DNA of 41,194 nt from Candidatus Gastranaerophilales bacterium (GTDB lineage: Bacteria; Cyanobacteriota; Vampirovibrionia; Gastranaerophilales; Gastranaerophilaceae). The stretch spans positions 1 to 41,194 of the forward strand of contig JAJPXE010000059.1 of NCBI GenBank assembly GCA_021205645.1. Direction: 5' to 3'. Below the pieces are notes generated by a model that saw nothing but the letters and a program-made list of their open reading frames with translations, searched no databases and was not told where the DNA came from. The translations under genes were made by a program, and so were the position numbers. Positions 9,601-24,600 of the stretch are shown here, in pieces (position 1 is the first letter of the stretch; each line of letters starts with the position of its first letter).

Positions 9601-12600
9601 CCGGCGGGGCAATAAAATTAACGGGTGGTACATTCAGGTCTTCAGGTAGAAGTGTATTTTCGGGTAATTCAATAACGTCATCTTCTTCATCGGCAGGTGC
9701 TGCATTGAATGTTTCGGGGGCAAATTTTGACACTTCAACAACATCTCCGTTCATTGCGGCATATACAGGAAACTACGTAAATGTTTCATCAGGTTATGCG
9801 ATCGGCGGTGCCGTTTATTTCAGCGATTTATCAAGCAGCATTGTTTATCTAGCATCTTCATTTACCGGCAACTATGTTTATACCGGTTCGGCAAATTTGT
9901 TAGCATTAGGCGGAGCAATTTACTCCAATTCAGATATAGCTCTTGTTGCTGACGGTTCGGCATCTGCTTATTCAAGTATTACCATAAGCGGAAACTATAC
10001 CTATGATGCGGAAAACGGAAAGGTCTATAATGCGATATTTATGGCTGATGGTGCGAGTTTAACTCTTTATGCCGCTAATTCGGGAACTATCTCAATATAT
10101 GATATTATAGACGGTGGTACGGTTGATTCTTTTTCGTCTGTTTCATATGGCACAAAATATGCAATTACGGTGACCGGTGATTCCTATAGTACTGTTAATC
10201 TGTATAATGCGATAAAAAATGCAGCTATCACTGTAGATAACGTTACATTAAACCTTAACGGTTCTTCATCAAACAATTCGGAATTATCTTCTGATTATAT
10301 TGATATTCTAACGTCAGCCGATACAGGTGCATATTCAACACTGACTGTCAACAGCGGTACTGTTAATTTGAATTATGTAACGATAAATAATGCAGCAAAC
10401 GTTCTTAATGTTGATACGACTTCCGCAAATTTGAATGTAACAAATTCATATATAAATATGGCGGACGAAGAAGCGGGACAAACGTTAAATCTTGGTATTT
10501 TAAATTCCGATTCAAATTCTATTTATTCAATTGATTTCAGCTTTACATTGTTAGGAGCAGTGTATGATACGATAAAGGTTGCATCTACTTCAACCGGTAC
10601 TGTTACGCTTGATGTAAACTGGATTGTAGATTCTAACGATTATATTGAATCAGGTCTGTATGAAGTTATTACCGATTCAAATATAAAACTTGTACTGGCA
10701 GAGGATAAATCCTGGTCTTTTTCTGTTCCGGAAAACGGTATTGTTGAATGGGATACATATCTTGGTGAAAAGAGTGCTCAAATCAGCGGTAATGCTATAG
10801 AGATTATTGATACTCAGCTGGATACTCTTGCACAGGTCAGTATTTTTGATACGGGTGAGGAAGGTAATGTTCGATACTTCAATTTTACAACGAATGAAAC
10901 AGACGAAACATACACACTATACAGTGATTTATACAGTTCTTCATGGGGGTATCCTGCAAGCGGAACATTGTATATTGCCGGTATTAACGGTAAAAATGAT
11001 GTAATTAACGGTCTTTATACTGATGAGGACGGTAACACCACTAACTATGCGATGTATATTATCAGAGATAATAATGATGTGACTATTGATATAAAATATG
11101 TCACCATTCAAAATATCGGTGCTTATGCGGATACAAATTCGTCCGTTGCGTATCTTGATAATTCTACGGCAAAACTTAATCTGACAAATGTTACATTGAC
11201 CGATAACAGCGGTTATGCAATTTATAACAGGCAGGGGCTTGTAACATTGACAAATGTTACCGTAAATGCACCTACTGAAGAACAAGCAACATCCGCAGCT
11301 TATAATGAGATATATAACATTGCAAATGTTACCTCGGATGATACCGTGACGGGCGGAATAGTTACATCAGGTACAAACTATTTCTATACAAAAATTACTA
11401 ATTCCGGTATGATAAAAACATCAGATACAAATTATTTTTATTCTGATATAGCCAATACCGGCACTATACAAATTGGCGGTATTGTCAATATACAGGGTAG
11501 TGAATCAGCAGGTATTTCTATTTATAACGGAACAAGCGGTTCTTCTTCAAAGGGTACAATATCACTGCTTGAGAATGCAACTTTGAATATAAAAGACTAT
11601 GCAACGGTTGCTTCAAATCAGAATTTGGTGCTTGCAGCCGGCAGTTACGTATATGTAACAGGCGGTACTTTGTATATTGATGATTCGGATTACTGGTATG
11701 GTTCAATTTATTTAAATAATGAGGATTCTGTTCTTAATTATGCTTCTGTGTCAAATAACAATTATGGTTCGGAAGATACTGACTATGACAGAGGTGCATT
11801 AAATGCAACCAACGGTACTATCAATATCAATAGCGGCACACTCTATGTTACCGGCTCTGATGCGATATCTGATGATGTGATACTTAACATAACATCAGGC
11901 TCTACACTGTATATTGTTGATCATTCAGATTCATCATCGGCTCTTACTATTTCAGTTGGTGAGGATAGTTGGGATGGACAAATAATCCTCAAAAATTCAT
12001 ACCTGACATTATCTGCAGGTACCGGCAGTGATTCTGACTCTGACACCGGGAGTGATTCCGGCAGCGTAAATACATCGTTCCTGTTAAATGTGGCAGGAAT
12101 GCTTTCCGGAGATTCAAGTTCAACTTTTAGGAATAACGGGCTTGAGATTACTGTTTCGAGTAATACATCAGATTTTTACGGTGAATATATTCAGGATAAT
12201 AACGGTTCAATAGAGGTTACGTCGGCAGGTACATTCTTTAGTTCCGATTCTAAAAAGACTATAAACAGCGGAAGCGTTAAAGTTACACGTTCAACAGAGT
12301 TGGATTTCAATAATGTAACTCTCGGCTCAAACACAGAGATGACGGTTTCTTCAACCGGCGGTAATATTGATTCGGATTTGTTAACTTTCAGCGGTTCAAA
12401 TGCCGGAGTAACATTCTATTTTTATTCAGGTGCCGCATCCTCAGACTATTATACTTTGTATAATATAAATACCGGCAGAACGAATAGTATTACAATCGGT
12501 AATTCAACCGCAAACAGTAAAGCAACAATTGTCAGGTTAGGTTACGATTCAGGCAGTGACGGATTTGTTTTTACCGGAAATACTATTTATACATTTGTTA

Positions 12601-15600
12601 ATGCAACCGTTGATTTAACAAATGATACTGATTATAACAGCGGGTTTAATACTTATACATTCAGTCATTTGAATATAGGTGATGATGTTGTATTTAATCT
12701 TGATATGGATTTAGCCAACTTCAGCTCCGATAAAATAGTTATTAGTGCTGAACCATCCGATACTTCTTCGACCCAAACAATAATTTTAAACTTAAACTAT
12801 ATAAATGAACCATCAAGTACTGCCGGCACTATGAGCGATATTATACAAGTCCTTTCCGGTTCGACGGCAGCATATTATGAGCTGGCTCTAAGTGAAGATG
12901 TTGTTACATCCTGGACATTTGAAGATTACAAATCTACCGGTTCGGTTAATTATGATACTTTTATTGGTACAAAGACGATTTCATTGTATACAAAAGAAAC
13001 GACTAATGATTCAATTATTCTTGTATGCAATCAAGCGGATACATTGAGATCCATAAATACCTATAGCGGTTCAACTAACAGGTATTTCTATTTTACCGGT
13101 TCAAATCAGACATATACCCTGCTGGATGATACCGGTACAACTGCTGCAGGTACTATGAATGTTGTCGGTTACGATATGGCAACTAATATCATTGATGCAA
13201 AAAATACGGCTTATAATGTTATAGGTGAAGAAACTCACCTTGTTACTGATACTGTCGAAAAGAGTTTTTCAATGTTTCAGATTACAAATTCCGGAACAAC
13301 ACTCAATATAAGTGATGTAACTATTCAGAATGCTGTTGTCGGTGATGATTCTGCGGGTGGTTCCTCAAGCATGGCCTCTGTATTGTATGTTGGAAGTACA
13401 GATTCATCTGTTAATCTGTCTAATGTTACCTTTACTAACAACATGAGTTATGCAATTTATAATGCAGGTTCTATGACAATGTCAGGTGTTGTAATGACGG
13501 CAGCTTCTACAGTTGATTATTCAAATGATATTTATAATGCGGGAACATTAAGTATTACCGGTTCAGGTAACATTTTCTACACAAGTACTCAAAATACAGG
13601 TACAATTACTGTTCAAAGTGAGGGAAGTCTGTCAATGGGTACAGGTTCTGTTTTATATAACGCTGCATCCGGTTCAAAATTTAATGTATATGGTACACTG
13701 TATATGAATTCCGGTGCATCATATTATGCAGAGGCCGGAACTACAACTGTTACGGGTGTTATAACAGGTGCGAATACATCATCATACGGAAGCATATATC
13801 TTGATAAAGGTGCAGTATTAACCCTTAACGGGACAGGTTCCTCTATTGCGGAAGGTATTGCAATGACAGTTTACGGTACATTAAATGTCACAAACAATTA
13901 TGTTACAAATGATGATGATTCTGTCTGTTACGGTTTAATACTTTCTTTAAATGATATATTTGTGAATGACGGTTCGGATTATGCAGGCACCATAAATATC
14001 ACAAACAACGGTGTTCTGACATTGCGTTACGGATTAAATGAATCAGACAGTTATACTATCAGCAAAAGTGAAATTATCGGCGATGCTACAGCAAGATTAT
14101 ATAACGGTGAATCAGGTTATGATAACGGTTTAACATTGACTATTACTTCTGATGAATCGGCATTTCAGGGTATATACATTCAATACGGTTCCGGCACCTC
14201 ACTTTCCGTCGAAGCTGGCGGTACAATATTTTCCGGTGCTAAATATATTGAAGAAAGTTCATCTCTTGATGTTCATGCTGCAACAATAAATTACAGCGGT
14301 GTGTATCTGGGCTCGAGCGCACAATATGAGCATATAGCTACAAGCTCTAACGGCGGTACTATCAGCGACAATCTTTTAACATTCACTTCGGCAGGTGCAA
14401 CAGCCACTTTTAGAAAAAGCTCTACTCTTGGTGACGATGTTACTGTGGCTTTCACCCTGAATCCTATTACTCCGTCTTCTTATTATACCGGAGCTGTTAA
14501 TACTCTTATTATAGACAGTGCAACAATCACTTTAGGCGGCAGCGATTATTCGGGATCCGGAAGTTATGTTGCTTATCAATTTTTAAATTCTGTTGTTGAT
14601 ATGATGTCAACATCAACTGATAGCAGTGAAATTACTCTGACGGATTATATATTTACAAATCTTACGACTACAAATTCTACCTACAAAATTGATATAGATT
14701 TAGCAACAATGACCTCTGATACAATCACTATATCTTCAAGCGGTACGGCTTCAGGTGAAGTTTGCATTACCGATATAAATTTTGTTAATGTTTCCGAAAC
14801 ATCTGAGGGTACTATTCAGATTATTAAAAACGGAAATAATGCTTTCTATTTAAATATTGATGCGATTTTAAAAGATACCTCCGGTGCATATAACTGGACT
14901 TATGAAATAGATTCTTCAACAAATACAGTATATAATGATACATATCTCGGATCTAAGATGATAAGTTTAGCAACGACATACTCCATTAATGATAGTATTA
15001 AGATAACAAGTCAACAAGAAGATACGCTTGCTTCAATTAACCAGTATGAAACCGAAGAGAGCCGATATTTCATTTTTAGAGGAGATTCAAGCGGGACATA
15101 TTCATTGATAGATAATGCAGGTACAACGGCATCAGGAACATTTTATATAACAGGTCGTGATACAGCCGCCAGCGGTTACAGTGATGTCATTGATGCAGGA
15201 CAGTATACTACTGATGAAACAACCGGTAAAACAACTCTGAGCGGTAATTACTCCCTGTTTGACGTGACTTCGTCTGTTGTGATGACTATTTCAAATGTTA
15301 CGATTATGAATGCGGGATTAATTATCGATGCAAGCGCATCCGTTATCAATATGAACAACGAAAATGCATACGTAACATTAAGCAATGTTATTCTGTCGGA
15401 AAACAAAGGTTATGCTATATATAATAAGGCAGGTGAGCTGAATTTAAACAGTGTTACATTTGAAGTGAGTGATACATACTCAAGCAGCAATGCACTGTTT
15501 AATGCTGCAACTCTGACTACATCGGGTACAAACGTTTTTGGAACAACCGTTGAAAACGGCAGCTCTATAAATGCAGCCGGAACTTTTACAACATCAGGTA

Positions 15601-18600
15601 CGAATACATTCACGAATACTGTAACGAACTACGGAGAAATGAATTTGGGCGGTACCGACAGTTTCATCAGTTTGAGCGGTACGGGCACGGTTAATATCAC
15701 AGGAGATGTGACAATGAGCGGAGTTCTGGCTGCCGATTTGGCGATAACCATAGATGATGGCGGTAAACTCACTGCAAGCGGTACAGAGTCCGTTATCAAC
15801 TTGAATACCGGCGATAGTTGGAATTCTGCGGGATATGTTATTATTGACGGCGGTACTCTGAACTATGACGGATTAGAGAACAACGGATATTTTTCATCTA
15901 CGACAAATGGCGGTTATTTGAATATCAATTCGGGTATATTCACACTTGCCGGTGCTTCATTAACTTCAACTTCTGATTTGGCTGATGCAATTATCGTTAC
16001 AATAAAAAATGGTGCAACCTTTGCGATATCAACATCAGAGGCGGTTACTTTTGATAAATATGATACAATATATTCGGAAGCGTTAATTGTTCTTACCGAT
16101 ACGGCTTCTCTTACATTATCCGGTATAACATTTATCAACAATGCAATAACAGCAGAAAATGCTATAAGTTTAAGTATATCTGGGCAAATTACGGGTGAAT
16201 CGACAACAGCTCTAAATAACAGTGCTGTCGATATTACAATAAATTCCGACCAATCAACTTTTGAGGGCGTTTATACTCAAACAGGTGATAATACAATGAC
16301 CGTAACTTCTACAGGTATAATCTTTGCGGGACGTAAAAATATCAATGCGGGTAAATTATACATAACAACAGGTGATGACGGTATTTATTATACCAGATTG
16401 TACTTAGGTAATGATGTCGTATTTGGAAACTACAGTATAACCTCCGAGGGCGGAGAAATCTCCGCAGATGTTCTTCATTTCTCGGGTGAGGGCGCCGTTG
16501 CAACATTCTATCTCGATTCTAATGCTGAAGGTATTGATATTGTTGATTATGTGCTTGCCTCAAATATCACTAACGCAGGCTATACTAATACAGTTGCGTT
16601 TGAAAAAGCAAGGGTTAGGCTCACTTATACAACATCTGCCGATACCGATACTACCAAAACTTATGATTATACAGGCTCTACAATCTACAGCTTTAAAAAT
16701 TCATACATAAACCTTACATCGAGTGAAAGCTGGCCGACATCAGGTGAAACAATAGAGGGTACAACTGATATATACAGATTTACGAACTTGCAATTAGATA
16801 ATACTTATTTTGCAATTGATATAGACTGTGAAAACAATTCCTATGATACAATTTATGTGACGTCGGAAGATGCTTCCGGTACAATAAATATTGATGTAAT
16901 AAACTGGATTACGGAGCCGGTGGTTAATGACGGACAAAGCTCAAATGTAACAATGCAGGTTCTTCATTCCGCTACGAATAATGTTCAACTGGCGCTTGTT
17001 AGTTCTGATTTGTATTCGTGGGAATATTCAATAGATACAAATTATCTGGATTCTGACGGTAACGTTTCGGTAGCTTACAACAATTATGTCGGCGGTAAAA
17101 CACTCTCTATCGGTACTACAACTACTACAAACGATTCACTTGTATTTAAATACTCACAGGATGATTTACTTAAAGCTGTTAATACATACACAGTCAAAAA
17201 TACAACGTCAAATACAAGAACATTCACTTTCGATGCTGCAAATGAAACATATACAATGATAGATAATTCTTGTGCAACCGCAAGCGGAACATTTACAATA
17301 TCCGGTTATAAAACAGATGATGAAAGTTCTATGGATATAATAGAAGCGGGCGGTAAATATTCTCTGTTTAAACTTTGCAACGCAACTGAAATGATAGTAG
17401 AAAATGTTGCCGTTCAAAATGCCGTAATCAGCGCAACTGCAGCTAAAGCAACCGATGAGCTTGCAGAGAATGCCTCTGTCTTTGATATTACAAGTTCATC
17501 TGTAAAATTAACCTTATCAAATGTTGTGTTAAGATATAATGCCGGAAATGCATTATATAATGCGGGTGGAACCGTAACAATGGAAAATGTTACCTTTGCC
17601 GCATCGGGCGGTGTGACAACATCAAACACAATATATAACTACATAGGAACAATTACTGCAAGCGGTGAAAACGTATTCGCTACTGATATAACAAACCATA
17701 CGGCTGCAAACTTCTATCTGTCGGGTACTAACACGATTTCGGGTGATATTACAAACTCCGGTGTAATAGCTTTTAACGGTACAACTACCGTATCAGGCGA
17801 TATTACCAATACGGGTAATTTATATATTGCAGGAACTGCTTCAATAACAGGAGAAATATGCACAACTCTTGGAATGTATACCGGTACTGTTCCGGGCAGT
17901 ATGGGTTCAACTGCCGGAGAAACTTCCGTTACATTTTTCAATACAATCTATAACTCGGGTGTTATTACAATCAACGGTAATGACATTTTGAGAGCGGCAT
18001 TGACATCTTATGACAGCAATTATGGAACACTTGCTATCAACGGTTCACTTACCGTCGGCTCAAACGGTCTGATTGAAAGCGGTAATGCTATAACTCTTTC
18101 TTCCGATGCTGCTCTGACGATTGATAAAGGTACGGTATACGTAGACACAGGTGATACACTTGCGGGAACAATTACCCTCGGCACTTCCGACAGCTCAACC
18201 GCATCTGATACAAGCACTCTATATTATTACGGTGTAAATACAACAAGTAGTACTTTGCCTGTTATTACGGCAACATCGGGAACATTCTATCTCGAGGACG
18301 GAACATTATACCTCTCATCAAGTGATTCCATTGCTGATGCGGTTAACTTTATGCTGGATGGAGGTAATCTGAATGTCAATTCATACGTAGGAACAATATT
18401 ATTATCATCGGGCGATGTCTGGAAAGATACTAATGTTGTATTGAATGCATCCGCTATAATACTCGGCAGCGGACTGAACAGTAATTCAACATTGACACTT
18501 GACAATGCTGACCAGCTGACGGGAGATAGCACATCAACTTTAACCAATAATGCGGTTGTAATTACTATATCTGCGGATAACAGTAAATTTTTGGGTGAGT

Positions 18601-21600
18601 ATGTTCAGGAAAGAACTTCTACCGCTTATACACCGTCGTTGACGGTAACTACAGACGGTACGGTTTTTGGCGGTGTTAAAACCATCAATTCCGGCTCTGT
18701 TTATATTGAGAGTGAAAGTCTTATCAATTATTCGGGTTTTGTAATCGGAGGAAGCTCAACTGATGCCGTTACATTCTCAAATTATTCGGCAGGCGGTACA
18801 ATTACATCTGATGTTATTTCATTTACCGGTGCGGGTGCTGTTGCAACTTTCGGCAAATTAAGCTCTCTTGAAAGTAATGCGGAATATAAGGTTGATACTA
18901 TAGATGCCGCAGACAATACATTTATATTTAAGGATTCAAATGTTGAGCTTATAGCTGTAGATTATGATACAGTATTCCAACTTGAAAATTCTGTCGTGAG
19001 TATGCAGACAGATATTGGCACTTCTAAATATAATGAATATACATTCAATACCCTTATAAACAGTGAGTCTTATTACAAAATAGATGTTAATCTGGCAGGT
19101 TTTGTATCGGCAGATGAAGAAACATCCGCTGAGGCAGGAACTTATTCCGATATTATTACCGTTGTGGATACGGCATCATCAAGCGGGGCTGTTGTTATTT
19201 CAAATATCAATTTTGTCGGTACTCTTGATCAGTTTGCGAATAGTAAAATTCAAATACTTACAAATGCGACAACTAAATTCTATCTGTCATTGTCTGATGA
19301 AGTGGCAGGTACGACATGGGGATATACACTCTCAGACCATACAAGCGGCAGCACTGTTTCTGTCAATTATGATGATTTTCTCGGCACAAAAGCTATTCGT
19401 GCGGTTAAGTACTCAAGTGCTTCTGCCGCTGCTGACAGTATAGAAATTTATAATAAATCTATAAGCGATGTTCTGCGTGAGATAAATATGTATGAAACAG
19501 AAGACGATGTTGTAAGAGAATTTATTATTGGGGATGCTTCTGCTACATATACAATGACGAAAAATGCAGGTATCACGGCAGCCGGTACTTTTAATGTAAT
19601 CGGTACGGCAGATGCCGATTCAACTTCTCCGACAGATATAATAGACGGCGGAAATGCATATTCTCTGTTTCAGGTTGCTAATGCGGTAACAATGTCAATA
19701 AGTGATGTTGAACTTAGAAATATGTCAGCAAAAGATGATGACGGAAACACCATAAATGCATCAGTTCTTGATATTACAAGCTCGTCTGCTGTTGTAACTC
19801 TGAATAATGTTGTTATGAGAGCAAATGACGGAAATGCAATATACAATGCAGGAACGGTCAGGTTTAATGATGTTACCGTGGTAAGCGGTACTGCAATAGC
19901 AGATAACAGCGTTGTGAACGCAAATATTATGATAATGAACGGTGAAAATACGTTTGGAAGTGCGTTTACCAATACGGAAACAGGTAAGATAACATTATAC
20001 GGTATTGACACATTCAGCGGAACATTAACTAATGCAGGCACAATCAATATCGTTGCCGACTCTTCAACAAATCCTGCTGTTGCTGAAGAAGATATTTTAA
20101 ATACTTTCTCATCAATAATTAACTCCGGAACAATTATAACATCAGCAGGCAGTTCGGTATTTAACGGTGCTGTAACAAACACGGGAACAATAACGCTTGG
20201 CGGAGCTGATATTATAGCGGCAGCCGTATCCGGAAGCGGTTCTTTGAATATACTTTCAAACACAGGCGGTGCGATGGTATACGCAACTACGATAACAAGT
20301 TCAGGCTCTATTGCCGGAGAAGTTGTTCTTAATGTTGATTCTACAGGAACACTGATTATAGCAGGCGGTACAGTTAATATCAATGACGGTGACAGCTGGT
20401 CAGGTATTATCAATATGACGGCAGATGAGGAGGGTACGGCAGTTTCTGTATTGAATATATCTGATATAACGTCTAACGGTACGATTACTGCAACAGCAGG
20501 CAATATAAATATTTTATCGGGTAATCTCACAGTAACAAGTACTGATTCGGTTGTTGATGATGTGAATATCAATATATATTCTACAGGTCAATTAACAATT
20601 AAAGATGATGTTGAATTTAATCTTCAAAGCGGTGATGTCTGGGCAGGTACGATATATTTAACGGATACAGCACAGCTTAATACGGAATCTGATTTGACAA
20701 CAAATTCAACGTTAACATTGCAGCAGAATAATATGCTTGTCGGAGGAGAAAATACAATTTATACTAATAAGGGTCTGGCACTTATTATTACAGCTAGTCA
20801 GGAAACATACTCCGGTACTTATAATCAAGAGTCAGGCAGTTTAACCTTATATGCAAACGGATATAACAATTATTACGGTGCAGCATTTGGAGGTACAAAA
20901 AATATCAATTCAGGCTCTGTTACCATATACAGCAATAATGATATAGATTATGACAGTTATGTGTTATCGAGCGGTACAACATTTACAAACTATTCAACAG
21001 GTGGCTCTGTTGAAAGCACTGTTGTCGGTTTTTCATCAGGTGCATCAAGTGCGATAGTTACTTTTGACAGTGTAAGCAGCTCAGAACAGGCTGAATACGA
21101 TTTGTCAGCTTATTCTATGACATCGGCTAATACAATCCTGTTCAAAAATTCAATTGTTACACTGAACGATACTGAATATACCGATTCTACAATCTATCAA
21201 TTCGGTGCTAACACCCTTGTTAATGTTCAGGATGAAAAATTTACAAGCTATTCATTCGGAGTTTTGAACACTTCAACCGATGGCATAACAATAAAAACAG
21301 AATATCCGATGTACAGTATAGATATTGATTTTGCCGGAGTTGTTGAAGATGCTGATACTTCGGCCTTAACATCAATTGCTGATACATTCACCGTAGGCTC
21401 CGGCTCTGCCGGCGTAGTTACAATATCTTCAATAAACTTTATTAACTTTGATATAGATTACACTCTTGGTATAGTACAAATTCTTAAAGGTGACGGAGTA
21501 AGTTCAACAGGTGTATCTCTGGCGCTTTCGGATGAGCTTGCCGCAACCGTTTGGGAAAAAGAAATTGCTGACTGTTATGTTGAAGGTGTCGGATATCAGG

Positions 21601-24600
21601 TTTATTCCGATACGTACATCGGCACTAAAGGTATTCAGGCAGCTGCATTTGATGAAAGTTCTACCGTAAACGACAGTATAGAAATCTATATCAAGTCGCA
21701 GGATGATACATTACGTGCATTGAATGTGTATTCAACGGATAGTGCCCGTTATTTCTTATTCAGAACAGGTGCCGACGATTATCATCTGGCGGCTAATCTC
21801 GGTGAAACAGCGGCAGGCACTCTTAACATTGCCGGTAATAACGATAATTATACATATGTTATTGACGGTTCAGATGCTGAGAGTACAGATACTTCATATT
21901 CGATGTTTATTCTTAAAAATGCCGTTACTCTGAATATATCTTATGTAACTATTCAAAATGCGGCAATCTACTCAACAACAAGACATAATGCATCCGTAAT
22001 TGATATGTATAATTCATCGGCGGTTGCAAATATCAGTAATGTAGTGTTTACCGATAACGCAGGTTATGCAATATATGCAAATGCAGGTACTGTAAACCTT
22101 TCGAATGTAAAATTCACAGAAAGCGACGGGTCAAATAATAATCTGTATATATCAGGAACGGCAAAACTTAATGTTGACGGTGCAAACTCATTTGGAACAA
22201 CCGTTACCAACAGCGGCGGAACGGCTGTTTTTGACGGTACAAACGAATTTTTGCTGACACTTAATAACACAAGCAGTGCAACAATGACAATCAGCGGAAC
22301 AAACACTTTTGAAAATATAACCGGCACATACGGCGGTGCAATTTATAACAATTCATCAACTTTGACAATAAATTCAGGCTCCGTATTTGAGTCAAACACT
22401 GCAGAACAAGGTGGTGCGATTTATATATCCGGAACAAAAACCGTTAATATAACGGGTATTTTTGGCGAGGATGGTTCTTCCGGTAACAGTGCGGAATACG
22501 GCGGTGCTGTTTATATTACCGGTGCAAACGGTAATGTTACTCTGTCGGGTACATTTATCGGCAACACGGCATCATCTCTGGGCGGTGCAATATATTCGGA
22601 TTCAAGTTTCACTATTGCAGCTGATGCATCTGACGTTATCTTCTCCGGTAACACTGCTAACGGTGAAAGTAATGCCGTTTATATAAATTCATCTTCTACA
22701 TCAACTACTCTTACATTGAATGCTTCAAACAACGGTTCTATCAGTTTTTACGATGCTGTTCAGGGAGCAAATAAATATAATATTGCGATTACAGGCGGTA
22801 ACTTAGACGATTTTGTTTCTTTCTATAATCTGATTAATAATGCAAATATAACAATTAACAATGTATCGGTCAAAATTGATGCTACAAATTTGGAAAATCC
22901 TGAAAGCGCAATTGAGGGAACATCAATTACCCTTAATTCCGGCGAATTACAATTGACCGGCATAACAATTGATAACTGGACAACATCTGATGCGGTATCG
23001 TCTAACCTGACGGTCAACTCATCAAGTTCAACACCGTATTTGACACTTTCAAAATCAACAATTAACCTTTCAAATACGGAGGCTTCCGATTTGGCGGCGA
23101 ACCTTACAAATGATACTTATATGGGTATATTATCATCTGATGTCGATAGTGAATATTCAATTGATGTAATATTTAGTGATGATTATACGGTCAATTCGGA
23201 CGGAACACTTACATACAATGTTTCAAATTCTACGGATACAATTACTGTCGCTGACGGTTCATCAGGTGTTATAACACTCACTTCAATAAATTTCATAAAT
23301 GTTGATTCAACCAATGACGGAGTTATCCAAATTATCAAAGGTGCTTCAAATTCAACTATAACTCTTGCACTCGGCTCTGATGTTGAAACAAATTGGGTAT
23401 ATAAAATCAGTGATTATGTAACAGACGGAGTATTAAATGTTAATTTTAGTGATTTTGTCGGTGAAAAGAATTTAAAACTCTCTAATACCGACACTTCCGG
23501 TAATATTTATGACAGTATCGAAATTGTTTCAACGAAATATGATACTCTTGCGCAGGCTAATCAGTGTAGTGATGCACAAACAAGAACATTCAGTTTTACA
23601 AACAGTATGACTGAAGAAACTTATACCTTGACCGAAAATACGGGTGTAACTGCTGTAGGAACGATGAATGTTGCGGGTATCGCAAGTACAAAGACAGTAA
23701 CTTATGTCGATACTATTGATGCGGACAGTAAATATTCAATGTTTATACTCTCCAATGCTGATACAATATTGAACATCTCTAACGTAACCATTCAAAATGC
23801 GGTAGTAAATAAAGTTAATTCGTCGCACAGTGCATCAGTAATAGATATAGCTGCAACTGATGCGGTTGTTAACCTAACGAATGTAGTATTTACAAGTAAT
23901 GCGGGTAATGCGATTTATAACCTCGGTACAATATCAATGAGCGGTGTAACGTTTAATGAAAAAGGCGGTGATATTTATAATGCGGCAGCATTGAATATTG
24001 TATCAGGAACAAACACTTTTGTCTCAGAACTGAAAAATTCAGGAGTCGTTACAATCGGAGTGGAAAGCGGAACATCATCAACCAACACGTTTGACGGTCT
24101 TGTAACAAATACGGGAACATTCCAAACATATTCAGGCTCCGTAAATACCTATAACGGCGATATTGAAACCGGCAGTAATGCGGAATTTATCTTTGGCGGT
24201 ACTGATGTAATAAATTCGGAAATTATGTTAAGCACTGTTGCCGATACAGCAACTTTAACCATAACCGGCACAACAACGGTAACCCATAATTCGGATCTCA
24301 CTGACAGGGCATTATCCGTAAATGTTTCAGACGGCGGAGCCTTGATATTCAGCGGCAGCGAGGGATATATTGATGTAAGCGATGATGACAGCTGGTCAAC
24401 GACAGGTACTATAACGCTTGAGAACTATTCTGATACTGATGAAACTTATGAGGCATATTTGACTTATGTCGGAGGAAATTCATCAGGTTCTAACGGTATA
24501 ATCAAGGCTGTTTCCGGTACATTTGAGCTTGTATCCGGTGTATTTGACGTACTTTCAGGCTCAAGCATTGCAGACGATGTGAATGTTAGACTGACAAGCG

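Noticed and set aside
19670..20572. 300-codon open frame on the minus strand
   Set aside because: It lies wholly antisense to the giant gene, has a Val/Ile/Pro-rich composition that mirrors the Thr/Asn/Gly codons on the other strand, and has no start signals or family resemblance.
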